A stretch of 64,000 nt of DNA. Source: Mycolicibacterium peregrinum. GTDB taxonomy: Bacteria; Actinomycetota; Actinomycetes; Mycobacteriales; Mycobacteriaceae. The notes beneath the pieces are model-generated. The model saw only the letters and a program-made list of their open reading frames with translations. It did no database searches and had not been told where the DNA came from. The stretch covers positions 45,204-109,203 of the forward strand of contig NZ_LZSO01000047.1 of the NCBI RefSeq assembly GCF_001665785.1. Reading direction: 5' to 3'. The translations under genes were made by a program, and so were the position numbers. This document shows positions 41,147 to 50,210 of the stretch, one piece after another (within the stretch, counting starts at the first letter, position 1; the number at the start of each line of letters is the position of its first letter).

Positions 41147-43239
41147 GACTGCCCCTGTGCCTGGATCGCAGTGATGGCCACGGTGTTGACGATGTCCTCC
41201 ACCAGGGCTCCCCGGGACAGATCGTTGACCGGCTTGTTCAAGCCCTGCAGGACCGGGCCGATCGCGATGGCACCGGCGCTGCGCTGCACCGCCTTGTACG
41301 TGTTGTTACCGGTGTTGAGGTCGGGGAAGATCAACACGGTGGCGCGCCCCGCCACCGGTGAGTCGGGCATCTTCGTCGCCGCCACCGACGGCTCCACCGC
41401 CGCGTCGTACTGAATCGGCCCCTCCACCAACAGATCCGGCTCACGTTGCCGCACCAGCTCGGTTGCCACCCGGACCTTGTCGACGTCGGCCCCGGTACCC
41501 GAGGTTCCCGTCGAATACGACAGCATGGCGACCCGCGGATCGATGCCGAACTGCGCCGCGGTGCGCGCCGACGAGATCGCGATGTCGGCGAGTTGTTCCG
41601 AGGTCGGATCGGGCACGATCGCACAGTCGCCGTAGGCCAGCACCCGGTCGGCCAGGCACATCAGGAAGATGCTCGACACCGTCGAGATCCCCGGCGCCGT
41701 GCGGATGATCTCGAAGGCAGGCCGCACGGTGTGCGCGGTGGTGTGCGCGGCACCCGAGACCATGCCGTCCACCATCTCGTTGTGCACCAGCATGGTGCCG
41801 AAATACGAGACGTCGTGGATGATCTCGCGCGCCTGCTCGACCGTCACGCCCTTCTTGCGGCGCAGCTCGGCGTACTGCTCGGCGAACTGATCGCACAGCT
41901 CACTGGTGAGCGGATCCAGAACGACGGCGGCGTCGAGGTTCACCCCCAGTTCGGCTGCCCGGGAACGGATCTGACTCTCCTCGCCGAGGATCGTCAGCTC
42001 GGCCACCTCGTGCTGGAGCAGACGGCCTGCCGCCTTGAGGATGCGGTCGTCGGTGCCTTCGGGCAGCACGATGCGCCTGCGGTCGGAGCGGGCCTGGTCG
42101 AGCAGTTGGTAGGTGAACATCTGCGGCGTGGTGACCGCGGGGATCGGAATGCTCAGCTGCGCGAGCAGGTCGTTGACGTCGACGTGCTTGTCCATCAACG
42201 CCAGCGCGGTGTCGATCTTCCGCTGCGATGCCGCCGTGACGCGGCCGCGGGCACCGGCGACCCGGCTGGCGGTCTCGAAGGTGCCGTACTTGGTGGCCAC
42301 GATCGGCAGCCGCAGCCCGAGCCCTTCCACCAGCGATGCGATGGCCGGGTGCAGATCGAGGCCGCCGTTGAGGATGATGCAGGACAGTGACGGAAAGCCT
42401 TCTGCCGCATGAGCACTCACCAACGCCAGCACCACGTCGGACCGGTCCCCCGGGGTCACCACCGCAACGCCCTCGGTCAGCCGCTCCAGGCAGTGCTCGG
42501 CGGTCATCCCGGCGACCATCACGCCCATCGCCTCGCGCGACAGCAGCTCGGGGTCCCCGGCGATCATCGTGCCGTCGACCGCCACCTGCAGTTCGGCGAC
42601 CGACGGGGCGACCAGCAACGGCTCCTCGGGGAGCACATACGCGGGCGGGCCGAGCGGTTTGAGGGCCTGGGCCACCGCATCCAGCTGGGCCGGGTCGCAC
42701 CGGTTGGCGACGACGGCCGCGGCATGCGCATGCTGGTGGTTCAGCTCGGCCAGGCACACCTCGACCACATGGGCCACCTCGGTAGGTGTGCGGTCGGCGG
42801 CCTTGACCGCGAGCACGACGGGCGCGCCGAGGTTGACCGCGATGCGGGCGTTCATGCTGAGCTCGCTGGGGGTGGCGATGTCGGTGTAGTCACTGCCGAC
42901 GATCAGCACGGCGTCGCACTTCTCGGCCACGCGGTGGAACCGGTCGACGATCTCGGCGATCGCGACGTCGGGATCCTCGTGTACCTGCTGGTAGCTGACC
43001 CCGACGCACTCGTCGTAACTCAATCCGGCCGTGGCACTGGCCAGCAACAGTTCGAGGATGTAGTCGCGGTCCTCGCCCAGCCGGGTGATCGGGCGGAACA
43101 CCCCCACCCTCGGCACGGTCGCAGCAAGTCGGTGAAGAATGCCGAGCGCAATGGTCGACTTTCCGGTGTCACCTTCGGGCGACGCAATATAGATCGCGGT
43201 AGCGACGACTGCCTCTGGCACTGATACAGCTTCCCTCAT
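41143..43239 (-). CDS. pta: phosphate acetyltransferase Pta
   Basis: A 698-residue long-form enzyme converting acetyl-CoA and phosphate to acetyl phosphate. Three parts: N-terminal P-loop domain (ASPEGDTGKST), a DRTGG regulatory domain in the middle, and the catalytic PTA_PTB domain from about residue 365 (RRIVLPEGTDDRIL ... TYFGT-like SYFGTMLVH, MVSGAAHTTAHTVRPA, VLIFPDLNTGNN). Highly similar in order and length to M. tuberculosis Pta. Start ATG 43239 or GTG 43221. The aminotransferase gene ends 33 bases upstream. Confidence 0.97.
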   Translation of the reverse strand: MREAVSVPEAVVATAIYIASPEGDTGKSTIALGILHRLAATVPRVGVFRPITRLGEDRDYILELLLASATAGLSYDECVGVSYQQVHEDPDVAIAEIVDRFHRVAEKCDAVLIVGSDYTDIATPSELSMNARIAVNLGAPVVLAVKAADRTPTEVAHVVEVCLAELNHQHAHAAAVVANRCDPAQLDAVAQALKPLGPPAYVLPEEPLLVAPSVAELQVAVDGTMIAGDPELLSREAMGVMVAGMTAEHCLERLTEGVAVVTPGDRSDVVLALVSAHAAEGFPSLSCIILNGGLDLHPAIASLVEGLGLRLPIVATKYGTFETASRVAGARGRVTAASQRKIDTALALMDKHVDVNDLLAQLSIPIPAVTTPQMFTYQLLDQARSDRRRIVLPEGTDDRILKAAGRLLQHEVAELTILGEESQIRSRAAELGVNLDAAVVLDPLTSELCDQFAEQYAELRRKKGVTVEQAREIIHDVSYFGTMLVHNEMVDGMVSGAAHTTAHTVRPAFEIIRTAPGISTVSSIFLMCLADRVLAYGDCAIVPDPTSEQLADIAISSARTAAQFGIDPRVAMLSYSTGTSGTGADVDKVRVATELVRQREPDLLVEGPIQYDAAVEPSVAATKMPDSPVAGRATVLIFPDLNTGNNTYKAVQRSAGAIAIGPVLQGLNKPVNDLSRGALVEDIVNTVAITAIQAQGQS

Positions 43240-43272
43240 CAGGGTTTGGACGGCCAGATGCTCTGCTTTTGC

Positions 43273-44601
43273 TCAGCGCAGCTCCCGCAGCGCATCGGCG
43301 AATTCGGTGCAGAACCAGTCCACATCCGACAGAGAGAATACCAGGGGAGGTCTCACCTTCAGCACACTGCCCTGTGCCCCGCAAACCGAGATCAGCACCT
43401 TGCGGTCCCGCATCGCGTTGACCAGATCGTGCGCCGCGGCCCGGTCAGGGCCTGCCCCGGCGCGGTCGGTCACCATCTCGACACCGACGTACAGTCCGGC
43501 GCCGCGAACATCGCCGACGTGTGGATCGTCGGCGGTCAGGCGGGTCAGTTCGTCGCGCAGGGCCGTGCCGACCCGCGCCGCGTTGGCCATCAGATCCTCA
43601 CCCTCGATGACGTCCAGCACCGCGGCCGCGGCCGCCATCGACACCGGATTTCCTCCGAAGGTGTTGAAGTACGGCACCTCCCGGGCGAAGGCCTCCAGCA
43701 CCTCGCTGCGGGCGGCCATCGCCGCCACCGGCAACCCGTTGGCCATCGGCTTGCCCATGGTGACCAGATCGGGCACGACACCGTGGCGGGTGAAACCCCA
43801 CATGGTCTCCCCGGTTCGGCCGAAACCGGGCTGCACCTCGTCGGCGATGAACACCCCGCCGGCCGCACGCACCGCTGCCACCGCAGGCGCCAGCACCGAG
43901 GGATCGGGATAGATGCCGTCGGAGGAGAAGAAGGTGTCCACGATCAGAGCGCTCAGGCCGACCCCGGCCGCCTTCAGATCGGCGATCGCAGCTTCCACAT
44001 CGGCCAGAAAACGCTCTGCCACTTCGGCACCCGAGCGGTAACTGTCCGGCGCGGACACCGCGCGCACATGGGATCCGATGGTGGTCGCACCGCCGAGTGA
44101 CGGTGAAATCGCCGTCACCGCTTCGGTATTGCCGTGGTAGGCGTCGCGGGTGACGATCACGCCGCGCGCCCCGGTGTACCTCTGGGCCACCCTCAGGGCC
44201 AGGTCGTTGGCCTCCGAACCGGTGCAGGCATACATCACCTGGTCGAGTTCCGCCGGAAAGGTGGCGAGCAACCGCTGCGAGTACTCCACGATGCCCTCGT
44301 GCAGGTAGCGGGTGTGGGTGTTGAGCGTCTCGGCCTGGCGGGTGAGGGCGGCGACCACGTGCGGGTGGCAGTGCCCGACGCTGACGACGTTGTTGTACGC
44401 GTCGAGGTAACGCGCGCCGTCCGCGTCGAACATGTGGCTGCCGCTGCCGCGGACCAGGTGTACCGGCCGCTCGTAGAACAGCCGGTACGCCGGGCCCAGC
44501 AGGTGGGTGCGGGCCTCGATCAGCTTCTCGGTGTCGGGATCGGCCGACTGACCGGTGTAGCTGTTGGAGTCCATGATGTTCGAGAAACTCATCGCGTGCA
44601 C
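43273..44601 (-). CDS. class III aminotransferase, ETNPPL (AGXT2L)-like
   Basis: PLP enzyme of 442 residues. The N-terminal half strongly recalls ethanolamine-phosphate phospho-lyase/AGXT2-like proteins (HLLGPAYRLFYERPVHLV, YLDAYNNVVSVGHCHPHVV, GSEANDLALRVAQRYTG). Catalytic features are the DAYHG and DEVQPGFGRTG blocks and PLP Lys in TMGKPMANGLP. Those lyases release acetaldehyde, phosphate and ammonia; other members transfer omega-amino groups. Context (amine/amino acid permease before, pta-ackA after) fits breakdown of an amine to a C2 unit, but which one is open. Confidence 0.88.
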   Translation of the reverse strand: MHAMSFSNIMDSNSYTGQSADPDTEKLIEARTHLLGPAYRLFYERPVHLVRGSGSHMFDADGARYLDAYNNVVSVGHCHPHVVAALTRQAETLNTHTRYLHEGIVEYSQRLLATFPAELDQVMYACTGSEANDLALRVAQRYTGARGVIVTRDAYHGNTEAVTAISPSLGGATTIGSHVRAVSAPDSYRSGAEVAERFLADVEAAIADLKAAGVGLSALIVDTFFSSDGIYPDPSVLAPAVAAVRAAGGVFIADEVQPGFGRTGETMWGFTRHGVVPDLVTMGKPMANGLPVAAMAARSEVLEAFAREVPYFNTFGGNPVSMAAAAAVLDVIEGEDLMANAARVGTALRDELTRLTADDPHVGDVRGAGLYVGVEMVTDRAGAGPDRAAAHDLVNAMRDRKVLISVCGAQGSVLKVRPPLVFSLSDVDWFCTEFADALRELR

Positions 44602-44608
44602 CCCCTGC

Positions 44609-46165
44609 TCAGCGTTCGTGCGCCTCCTCCAACACGGTCCGACCCAGGTCGGAATACCGTTCCGGATCCCTGAATTTCAGGACCAGCGCCCACAGCACAC
44701 CACCGATTCCGGCGATGCCGACAACATACGGGATCGCTGTGAAGATCCAGTCAGAAGCGGCTGAACCAGCAGCAAACGACGCGTTCTGGGCGAGCAGGTA
44801 GATGACGTAGAGCATGCCGACCCCACCCAGCAGCGGAGCCAGGAACGTGGTGAACCAGTTCGCCGTCTCGGGATGGCGCTTCTGGACATGGAAGTACGAG
44901 ATCACCGAGAAGGCTGCCAGCGCCTGGACGATCATGATGGCCGTGGTACCCAGCAATGCCATCAGGCCGTACAACCCGGTGTACGGGTCACGTCCGGTGA
45001 TGTCGAAGAACATCACCACCGCGGTCGCGAAACCGGTCTGCACGAATCCCGCGACATGCGGTGAGCCGTGCACGGGGTGGGTGGCACCGATGGTCTGGCG
45101 CATGCCGGGAATGACGTTCTCGCGGCCGAGCGCGTAAAGGTAACGGGCAGCGCAGTTGTGGAACGCCATACCGCAGGCGAAGGAGCCCGACATCAGCAGG
45201 ATCTTGAACAGATCGACGGCCCACTGTCCGAGGTGCTCGTGTACCGGGGTGAAGAAGATGTCACCCGCGGTGGCCGAATCCTGCGCCAGCGCAACGGCGT
45301 TCTGCGGTCCGGTGCCGACGATGGCCAACCACGAGACCAGGACGTAGAAGGTACCGATGCCCACCACCGAGCTGATCACCGCGATCGGGATGATCTTCTT
45401 GGGATTGCGCGACTCCTCGCCGTACATCGCGCTGGACTCGAAGCCCACCCACGACCAGAACGCGAAGAACAGACCGACGCCCGCGGATCCGGCGACCGTG
45501 ATCATGCTGCCGTCCGCACCGGGCACCTCACCGGACAGACTCTGAAAACCGTTGAGCGGGTTGAGCGATCCCAGTGACCAGCCCTGCGGACCGCCGCCGG
45601 TGAACACCACCGACAGCGCCATCATGGCCAGCATGATGATCTCGGTGATCAGGAACACGGCGAGCACCTTGGCGGCCAGGTTGATGTCGAAGTAGGTCAG
45701 CACCGCGTTCACGGCGAGCATCACCACCGCGAAGAGAATCCACGGCACGTCGACGCCGAAGAACGACTTGAACAGATCATTGCCGAAGAACGAGAAAATG
45801 CCGATCAGCGATGCCTCGAACACCATGTAGGCCAGCGCCGTCAGGAATCCCGCGCCGAGACCGACGACGCGGCCCAACCCGTGCGAGATGTACCCGTAGA
45901 ACGCGCCGGTGGCAGTGATGTGCCTGCTCATGGCGGCATAGCCGATGGCGAAAAGGGTCAGCACGATGGTCGCGACGAAGTATCCGGCCGGCGCGTTGAC
46001 GCCATTGCCGAAGCCCACCGAGATCGGCACGTTGCCGACCATGGCCGTGATGGGGGCGGCGGTGGCGACCGCCATGAACAGCACACCGACCAACCCGACG
46101 GCGTTGGGTTTGAGGCGTTGGACGGAGGCGCCGGACGGGGCCGGTGGATCGATGATCTCACTCAT
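44609..46165 (-). CDS. APC-superfamily amino acid/amine permease
   Basis: A 518-residue transporter with 12 or more membrane segments: LKPNAVGLVGVLFMAVATAAPI at the first segment, FFAFWSWVGFESSAMYGEESRNPKKIIP near residue 225-250, and CAARYLYALGREN. It starts at ATG 46165 and ends seven bases before the aminotransferase, so the pair forms an uptake-plus-transamination unit. Facing GntR regulator; operator-like repeats lie between. Confidence 0.9.
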   Translation of the reverse strand: MSEIIDPPAPSGASVQRLKPNAVGLVGVLFMAVATAAPITAMVGNVPISVGFGNGVNAPAGYFVATIVLTLFAIGYAAMSRHITATGAFYGYISHGLGRVVGLGAGFLTALAYMVFEASLIGIFSFFGNDLFKSFFGVDVPWILFAVVMLAVNAVLTYFDINLAAKVLAVFLITEIIMLAMMALSVVFTGGGPQGWSLGSLNPLNGFQSLSGEVPGADGSMITVAGSAGVGLFFAFWSWVGFESSAMYGEESRNPKKIIPIAVISSVVGIGTFYVLVSWLAIVGTGPQNAVALAQDSATAGDIFFTPVHEHLGQWAVDLFKILLMSGSFACGMAFHNCAARYLYALGRENVIPGMRQTIGATHPVHGSPHVAGFVQTGFATAVVMFFDITGRDPYTGLYGLMALLGTTAIMIVQALAAFSVISYFHVQKRHPETANWFTTFLAPLLGGVGMLYVIYLLAQNASFAAGSAASDWIFTAIPYVVGIAGIGGVLWALVLKFRDPERYSDLGRTVLEEAHER

Positions 46166-46193
46166 TGCGGGTCCTAACTGAGGACGGTTTTCG

Positions 46194-46208
46194 GACCACT
46201 ATTTGGTC
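46194..46208. promoter_or_regulatory. GntR-type operator candidate near permease start
   Basis: GACCA-CTATT-TGGTC, perfect 5-bp arms, 29 bases upstream of the permease ATG. The GGTC/GACC halves resemble operators of HutC-type GntR regulators, such as the one divergently encoded. Confidence 0.5.
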
Positions 46209-46323
46209 TGATTTCCTGTCGTCGCCGACGGCATTGTGATGCGACGCAGCACATTGTCATCCCGCCCAGACCCTGGGGCAACTCGAAACTCGTTGCGGGT
46301 CAATACCTTTGTTTCGGTCAGGT

Positions 46324-46337
46324 AAACCGTTCGGTTT
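46324..46337. promoter_or_regulatory. inverted repeat upstream of GntR gene
   Basis: AAACCG-TT-CGGTTT, perfect 6-bp arms, 42 bases before the regulator ATG. It could be a second operator for autoregulation; its sequence differs from the GACCA/TGGTC repeat at 46194. Confidence 0.4.
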
Positions 46338-46378
46338 CGGTCTGCTCCGCGGCGTCGATTTGGTTCACACTCGGGGGC

Positions 46379-47140
46379 ATGTCCGTGACACCGGGCGGCC
46401 CCGTCGCCGAGGACGTGCGCCGACGCATCCTGTCCATGTTGGCCCTCGGCACCCTCCGTCCCGGCTCGCGGCTGGGCACCGAGCGGGAGATGGCGGCGAA
46501 TTTCGCGGTGTCGCGCTCCACACTGCGCAGCGCGCTGCTGCCGCTGAGTCAGGCCGGCGTGCTGGAGCGCCGCACCGGGCGCAACGGCGGCACGTTCGTG
46601 CGCGCCGACGTCGTCGAACGCAATGCCGCCGAACTGGCCGGGTTACCGGACCGGTTGCGCACCGGTGGTCACACCAGCGCCACCCGGGTACTAACGACAG
46701 ACCGTAGGCCGGCCACCCCGGTGGAGGCGCATGCCCTCGAAATCGCCTACGGTGCAGAGATATTCACGATCCGGCGGTTGCGGTTCGCCGACGGTGTGCC
46801 ACTCTCGGTGGATCTGGCCTGCTTCGTGACCGCGCATATGGAGGACCTGCTGGAACAGCCGCTCGGCGGTTCGCTGTATGAGTTGGTGCGGGTGCGGTAC
46901 GGCCTGACCGCGGCCGCCACCACCGAGACCATCGAAGTGGTCAGCGCCAGCCCCCGCGAAGCGCAGTTGCTCGACATCGCCCACCGCAGGCCGCTCCTGG
47001 CCATCACGCGGGTTACCCGCGACAGCAGTGGCCGCCCGTTCGAGTACGCCTACGACCTGTTCCGGGCCGACCGGGTCCGGCTCACCGCCACCAGTCAGGG
47101 CGGTGTCGGAGCAGTGCAACGCTCGGTATGCAGCGCCTGA
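46379..47140 (+). CDS. GntR-family (HutC/UTRA) transcriptional regulator
   Basis: A 253-residue regulator: winged helix-turn-helix (RLGTEREMAANFAVSRSTLRSALLPLSQAGVLERRTGRNGGTFV, residues 30-75) and a UTRA effector domain (IFTIRRLRFADGVPLSVDL ... SLYELVRVRYGLTAAATTETIEV). Divergent from the permease-aminotransferase genes, with two inverted repeats between, so it most likely controls that uptake unit in response to the substrate. It ends three bases from the EEP gene on the other strand. Confidence 0.9.
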   Translation: MSVTPGGPVAEDVRRRILSMLALGTLRPGSRLGTEREMAANFAVSRSTLRSALLPLSQAGVLERRTGRNGGTFVRADVVERNAAELAGLPDRLRTGGHTSATRVLTTDRRPATPVEAHALEIAYGAEIFTIRRLRFADGVPLSVDLACFVTAHMEDLLEQPLGGSLYELVRVRYGLTAAATTETIEVVSASPREAQLLDIAHRRPLLAITRVTRDSSGRPFEYAYDLFRADRVRLTATSQGGVGAVQRSVCSA

Positions 47141-47142
47141 GA

Positions 47143-48105
47143 TCACGCCCCGTGTGGGACAACGATGTCCGCGATGAGGGCCATGTGGTCCGCCTCCGGC
47201 ACGAGCTCCGTTCGCACCGCGGTCGCGTCGGTATTGCGCAACAGCACATGATCGATACCGACGGCAGGCACGCGCCGGGGACCGACCGGGAACGTACGGA
47301 CCAGGCCACCGCCGGCCTGCTCCGCGGCGTCGCGGTAGCCGGTGGCCAGCAGTTCCCGGAACGGGAGCATGTCGTAGGTGGCATTGAAGTCCCCTGCCAC
47401 GATCACTGCACCCGGACCGGCCTCGTCGGCCAACTCGCGCAGCATTGTCGGGAACTTCGCCATGTCGTTGCGCCACGACTCGATCGGCTGCGGCCACGGC
47501 GCGGCGAAATGGACCCCCACCAGGGTCGGGGGAACCGCGACGTCCGGCACATGGACCCGGGACCGCAGCATCACCATCGAATAGCCCGGAACATGTGCAC
47601 TCTCGGTCAACGGGAACCGGCTCCAGATCCCGAGACCACCGGCCATCGGCTCGGGGTCGAAGATCCGGTGACCGAAGGTGTTCTCCAACCCGGCCGCGAT
47701 CAACCCGTCGGCGGCCTCCTGCGTGAGCTCCTGTATCACGACGACATCCGCCGTCCGCTCGGCAGCGGCCACCACAGCGGCCGGATCTCCGCGCCCCATA
47801 CCGAGATTCGAGGTGAATACCCGCACGGGTGCCGACTGCGCCGTCACCGCCTCGGGACCGAGGTACTGCGGCACCTGGATCACCGCGATCGCCAGCGTCA
47901 GCACCACGGCCAGCGCGGTCAGCACCCACCGCCGGCCGAGCACCAGCAGCAGCACCGCCACCGGGGCGGCCAGGGTCAGGTATGGCGATGCCGTCGCCAA
48001 CAGCACCGTTCCGTGGCGGCCGAGCGGTACGTAGCGCACCGCCAGGCCCACCGCGGCCACACCCGCCGCGACCACCCCGAAGAGGGTCGCGAGAATTCGG
48101 ATCAA
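47143..48105 (-). CDS. membrane-anchored endonuclease/exonuclease/phosphatase-family protein
   Basis: A 320-residue protein with three N-terminal membrane segments (residues 3-22, 38-55, 60-80) and an EEP catalytic domain outside: RVFTSNLGMG (Asn), VVIQELT (Glu), GVHFAAPWP, VAGDFNATYD (Asp/Asn) and the final GIDHVLL and DHMALIADI (His). The fold cleaves phosphodiesters of nucleic acids or lipids. Start codon is TTG 48105, one base after the fgd1 stop, hence likely cotranscribed with fgd1. Confidence 0.85.
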   Translation of the reverse strand: MIRILATLFGVVAAGVAAVGLAVRYVPLGRHGTVLLATASPYLTLAAPVAVLLLVLGRRWVLTALAVVLTLAIAVIQVPQYLGPEAVTAQSAPVRVFTSNLGMGRGDPAAVVAAAERTADVVVIQELTQEAADGLIAAGLENTFGHRIFDPEPMAGGLGIWSRFPLTESAHVPGYSMVMLRSRVHVPDVAVPPTLVGVHFAAPWPQPIESWRNDMAKFPTMLRELADEAGPGAVIVAGDFNATYDMLPFRELLATGYRDAAEQAGGGLVRTFPVGPRRVPAVGIDHVLLRNTDATAVRTELVPEADHMALIADIVVPHGA

Positions 48106-48106
48106 C

Positions 48107-49117
48107 TCAGCCGAGCTTGCGCAGGCGCGGTTCCAGATCCTTCTTGAACAGGTCGAGGAAACGACGCTGATCGTGACCGGGGGCGTGGAACACCAGGTGG
48201 TTCAGGCCCCACTTGACGTACTGGCCGACCTTCTCGACCGCCTCATCGGGATCCGAGGCGACGATCCAGCGCTTGGCGACCTGCTCGATGGGCAGCGCGT
48301 CGGCGGCCTTCTCCATCTCGATCGGGTCATCGATCGAATGCTTCTGCTCCGGCGTCAACGACAACGGCGCCCAGAACCGGGTGTTCTCCAGCGCGGCCTC
48401 CGGATCCGGATCGTAGGAAATCTTGATCTCGATCATCCGGTCGATGTCCTCGGCATTGCGGCCGGCAGCCTCCGCACCCTCCTTCACCGCCGGGATGAGC
48501 TTGTCCTTGTAGAGCTCCTCACCCTTACCCGAGGTGCAGATGAACCCGTCACCCGAGCGACCCGCGTACTTGGCCACCACCGGCCCGCCGGCGGCGATGT
48601 AGACCGGCACACCGCCCTCGGGCACGTCATAGATCGAGGCACCCTTCAGCTTGTAATACTCGCCGTCAAAATCGACACGGTCACCCAGCCACAGCTCACG
48701 CATCAGCTTGACCGACTCCCGCAGCCGCGCGAAACGCTCCTTGAACTCCGGCCACTGTCCGCTGTAGCCGGTGGCGATCTCGTTGAGCGCCTCGCCGGTA
48801 CCCACGCCGAGGAAGATACGGTCCGGGTACAGACACGCCATCGTCGCGAACGCCTGCGCGATCACCGCCGGGTTGTACCGGAACGTCGGCGTCAGCACCG
48901 AGGTACCCAGCACGAGCCGCTCGGTGCGCTCACCCACCGCCGTCATCCAGGCCAGCGAGAACGGCGCATGCCCGCCCTCGTGCCGCCAGGGCTGGAAATG
49001 GTCGCTGACCGTCGCGCTGTCCATCCCTGCCGCTTCGGCCAGCACCGCCAGCTCGACCAGCTCCCGAGGCGCGAACTGCTCCGCCGATGCCTTATATCCC
49101 AGTTTCAGTTCAGCCAC
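48107..49117 (-). CDS. fgd1: F420-dependent glucose-6-phosphate dehydrogenase Fgd1
   Basis: A 336-residue TIM-barrel enzyme that oxidises glucose-6-phosphate and reduces cofactor F420, the main source of F420H2 in mycobacteria. The N-terminus AELKLGYKASAEQFAPREL, SDHFQPWRHEGGHAPFSLAW, GVGTGEALNE and AAGGPVVAKYAGRSGDGFI match the characterised enzyme, including the His and Glu of the F420/substrate pocket. GTG 49117 gives the exact family length. In M. tuberculosis it is next to pta; here about 4.9 kb separate them. Confidence 0.96.
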   Translation of the reverse strand: MAELKLGYKASAEQFAPRELVELAVLAEAAGMDSATVSDHFQPWRHEGGHAPFSLAWMTAVGERTERLVLGTSVLTPTFRYNPAVIAQAFATMACLYPDRIFLGVGTGEALNEIATGYSGQWPEFKERFARLRESVKLMRELWLGDRVDFDGEYYKLKGASIYDVPEGGVPVYIAAGGPVVAKYAGRSGDGFICTSGKGEELYKDKLIPAVKEGAEAAGRNAEDIDRMIEIKISYDPDPEAALENTRFWAPLSLTPEQKHSIDDPIEMEKAADALPIEQVAKRWIVASDPDEAVEKVGQYVKWGLNHLVFHAPGHDQRRFLDLFKKDLEPRLRKLG

Positions 49118-49152
49118 GGCTTCGTTTCTACTCCTATGCATAAACTCGCGAC

Positions 49153-49893
49153 ATGGCAGCAGCCCTGACCGCGATCACCGAGCACGTGCACTTCGTTCAG
49201 ACCGACTTGGTCAACTGGACGCTGGTGACCGACGGGGACCGGGTCATGCTGATCGACGCCGGGTTCCCGGGCCAGCGCCAAGACGTCATCGGCTCGGTGA
49301 ACCAACTCGGCTACTCCATCGACGACATCGTCGCGGTCCTGCTCACCCACGCTCACATCGACCACTTCGGCACCGCGATCTGGCTCGCGAAAACCCATGG
49401 CGTTCCGGTGTTCTGCCACGAGACCGAACTCGGACACGCCAAGCGCGAATATCTCGAGCAAGCCGCACCCGCCGATGTGGTGCGCAACATCTGGCAGCCC
49501 CGCTGGCTCAAGTGGGCGGCCACCATCACCGCCAAGGGCGGGATGAACCATGCCGGTATCCCCACCGCGCAGGCGCTGACCGCCGAGATCGCCGCCGGGC
49601 TGCCCGGGGCGCCCGTCGCCGTGCCGACGCCGGGTCACACCGGCGGACACTGCTCGTTCATCGTCGGCGGCGCCCTGGTCAGCGGCGACGCCCTGGTGAC
49701 GGGGCACCCGCTGCTTCGGCGCACCGGTCCGACGCTGCTTCCCGCGCTGTTCAACCACGACGAGGACGGCTGTCTGCGCAGCCTCGAAACGCTCGGGGTG
49801 CTTGGTACCGACATCATGCTGCCCGGGCACGGGCCGATGTGGCGCGGATCGATCGCTGACGCCGCCGCCACCGCCGCGGCCGTCCACGCTTAG
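49153..49893 (+). CDS. metallo-beta-lactamase-fold hydrolase
   Basis: A 246-residue MBL hydrolase with intact metal ligands: THAHIDHFG (HxHxDH, near residue 75), PTPGHTGGHCSF and LPGHGPMW. It corresponds in position to the beta-lactamase-like gene beside fgd1 in M. tuberculosis (Rv0406c). No signal peptide; a thioester or lactone substrate is plausible. Diverges from fgd1 over 35 bases and overlaps the next gene's stop by four bases. Confidence 0.88.
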   Translation: MAAALTAITEHVHFVQTDLVNWTLVTDGDRVMLIDAGFPGQRQDVIGSVNQLGYSIDDIVAVLLTHAHIDHFGTAIWLAKTHGVPVFCHETELGHAKREYLEQAAPADVVRNIWQPRWLKWAATITAKGGMNHAGIPTAQALTAEIAAGLPGAPVAVPTPGHTGGHCSFIVGGALVSGDALVTGHPLLRRTGPTLLPALFNHDEDGCLRSLETLGVLGTDIMLPGHGPMWRGSIADAAATAAAVHA

Positions 49894-50192
49894 TGCTGCA
49901 GGATCCGGTATCCCAGCAGGAAGAACCCGGTCAGGCACAAACCGCAGGCCAGCACGATCGTGGGCATCAGGACCATCTGGTCGAGTTCGTCGGGGTCGAA
50001 CACCTCGTCGTCGTACACCGAGCCGAACAGCACCCGGGCAAACCTGGTCCGGCGGAATGCGTGCATCCGCCGTCGTGACTCGGCCGAGTCCGACCGGCGC
50101 CCGATGAACAGCCGCAAAGCCACGCCGGCCGCAAACACCACCGCAGCCGCTGCCAGTAGCAGCGATCCCACGATTACCTGCAGACTCGGCAT
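49890..50192 (-). CDS. small membrane protein
   Basis: A 100-residue protein with two hydrophobic segments (residues 8-30 and 75-95) and a charged loop between (RRMHAFRRTRFARVLFGSVYDDEVFDPDEL). No family recognised. ATG 50192 is 18 bases after the LLM oxidoreductase stop, so it may be the last gene of that unit. Confidence 0.75.
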   Translation of the reverse strand: MPSLQVIVGSLLLAAAAVVFAAGVALRLFIGRRSDSAESRRRMHAFRRTRFARVLFGSVYDDEVFDPDELDQMVLMPTIVLACGLCLTGFFLLGYRILQH

Positions 50193-50210
50193 CGCAGGCC
50201 AGCCTAGCCG

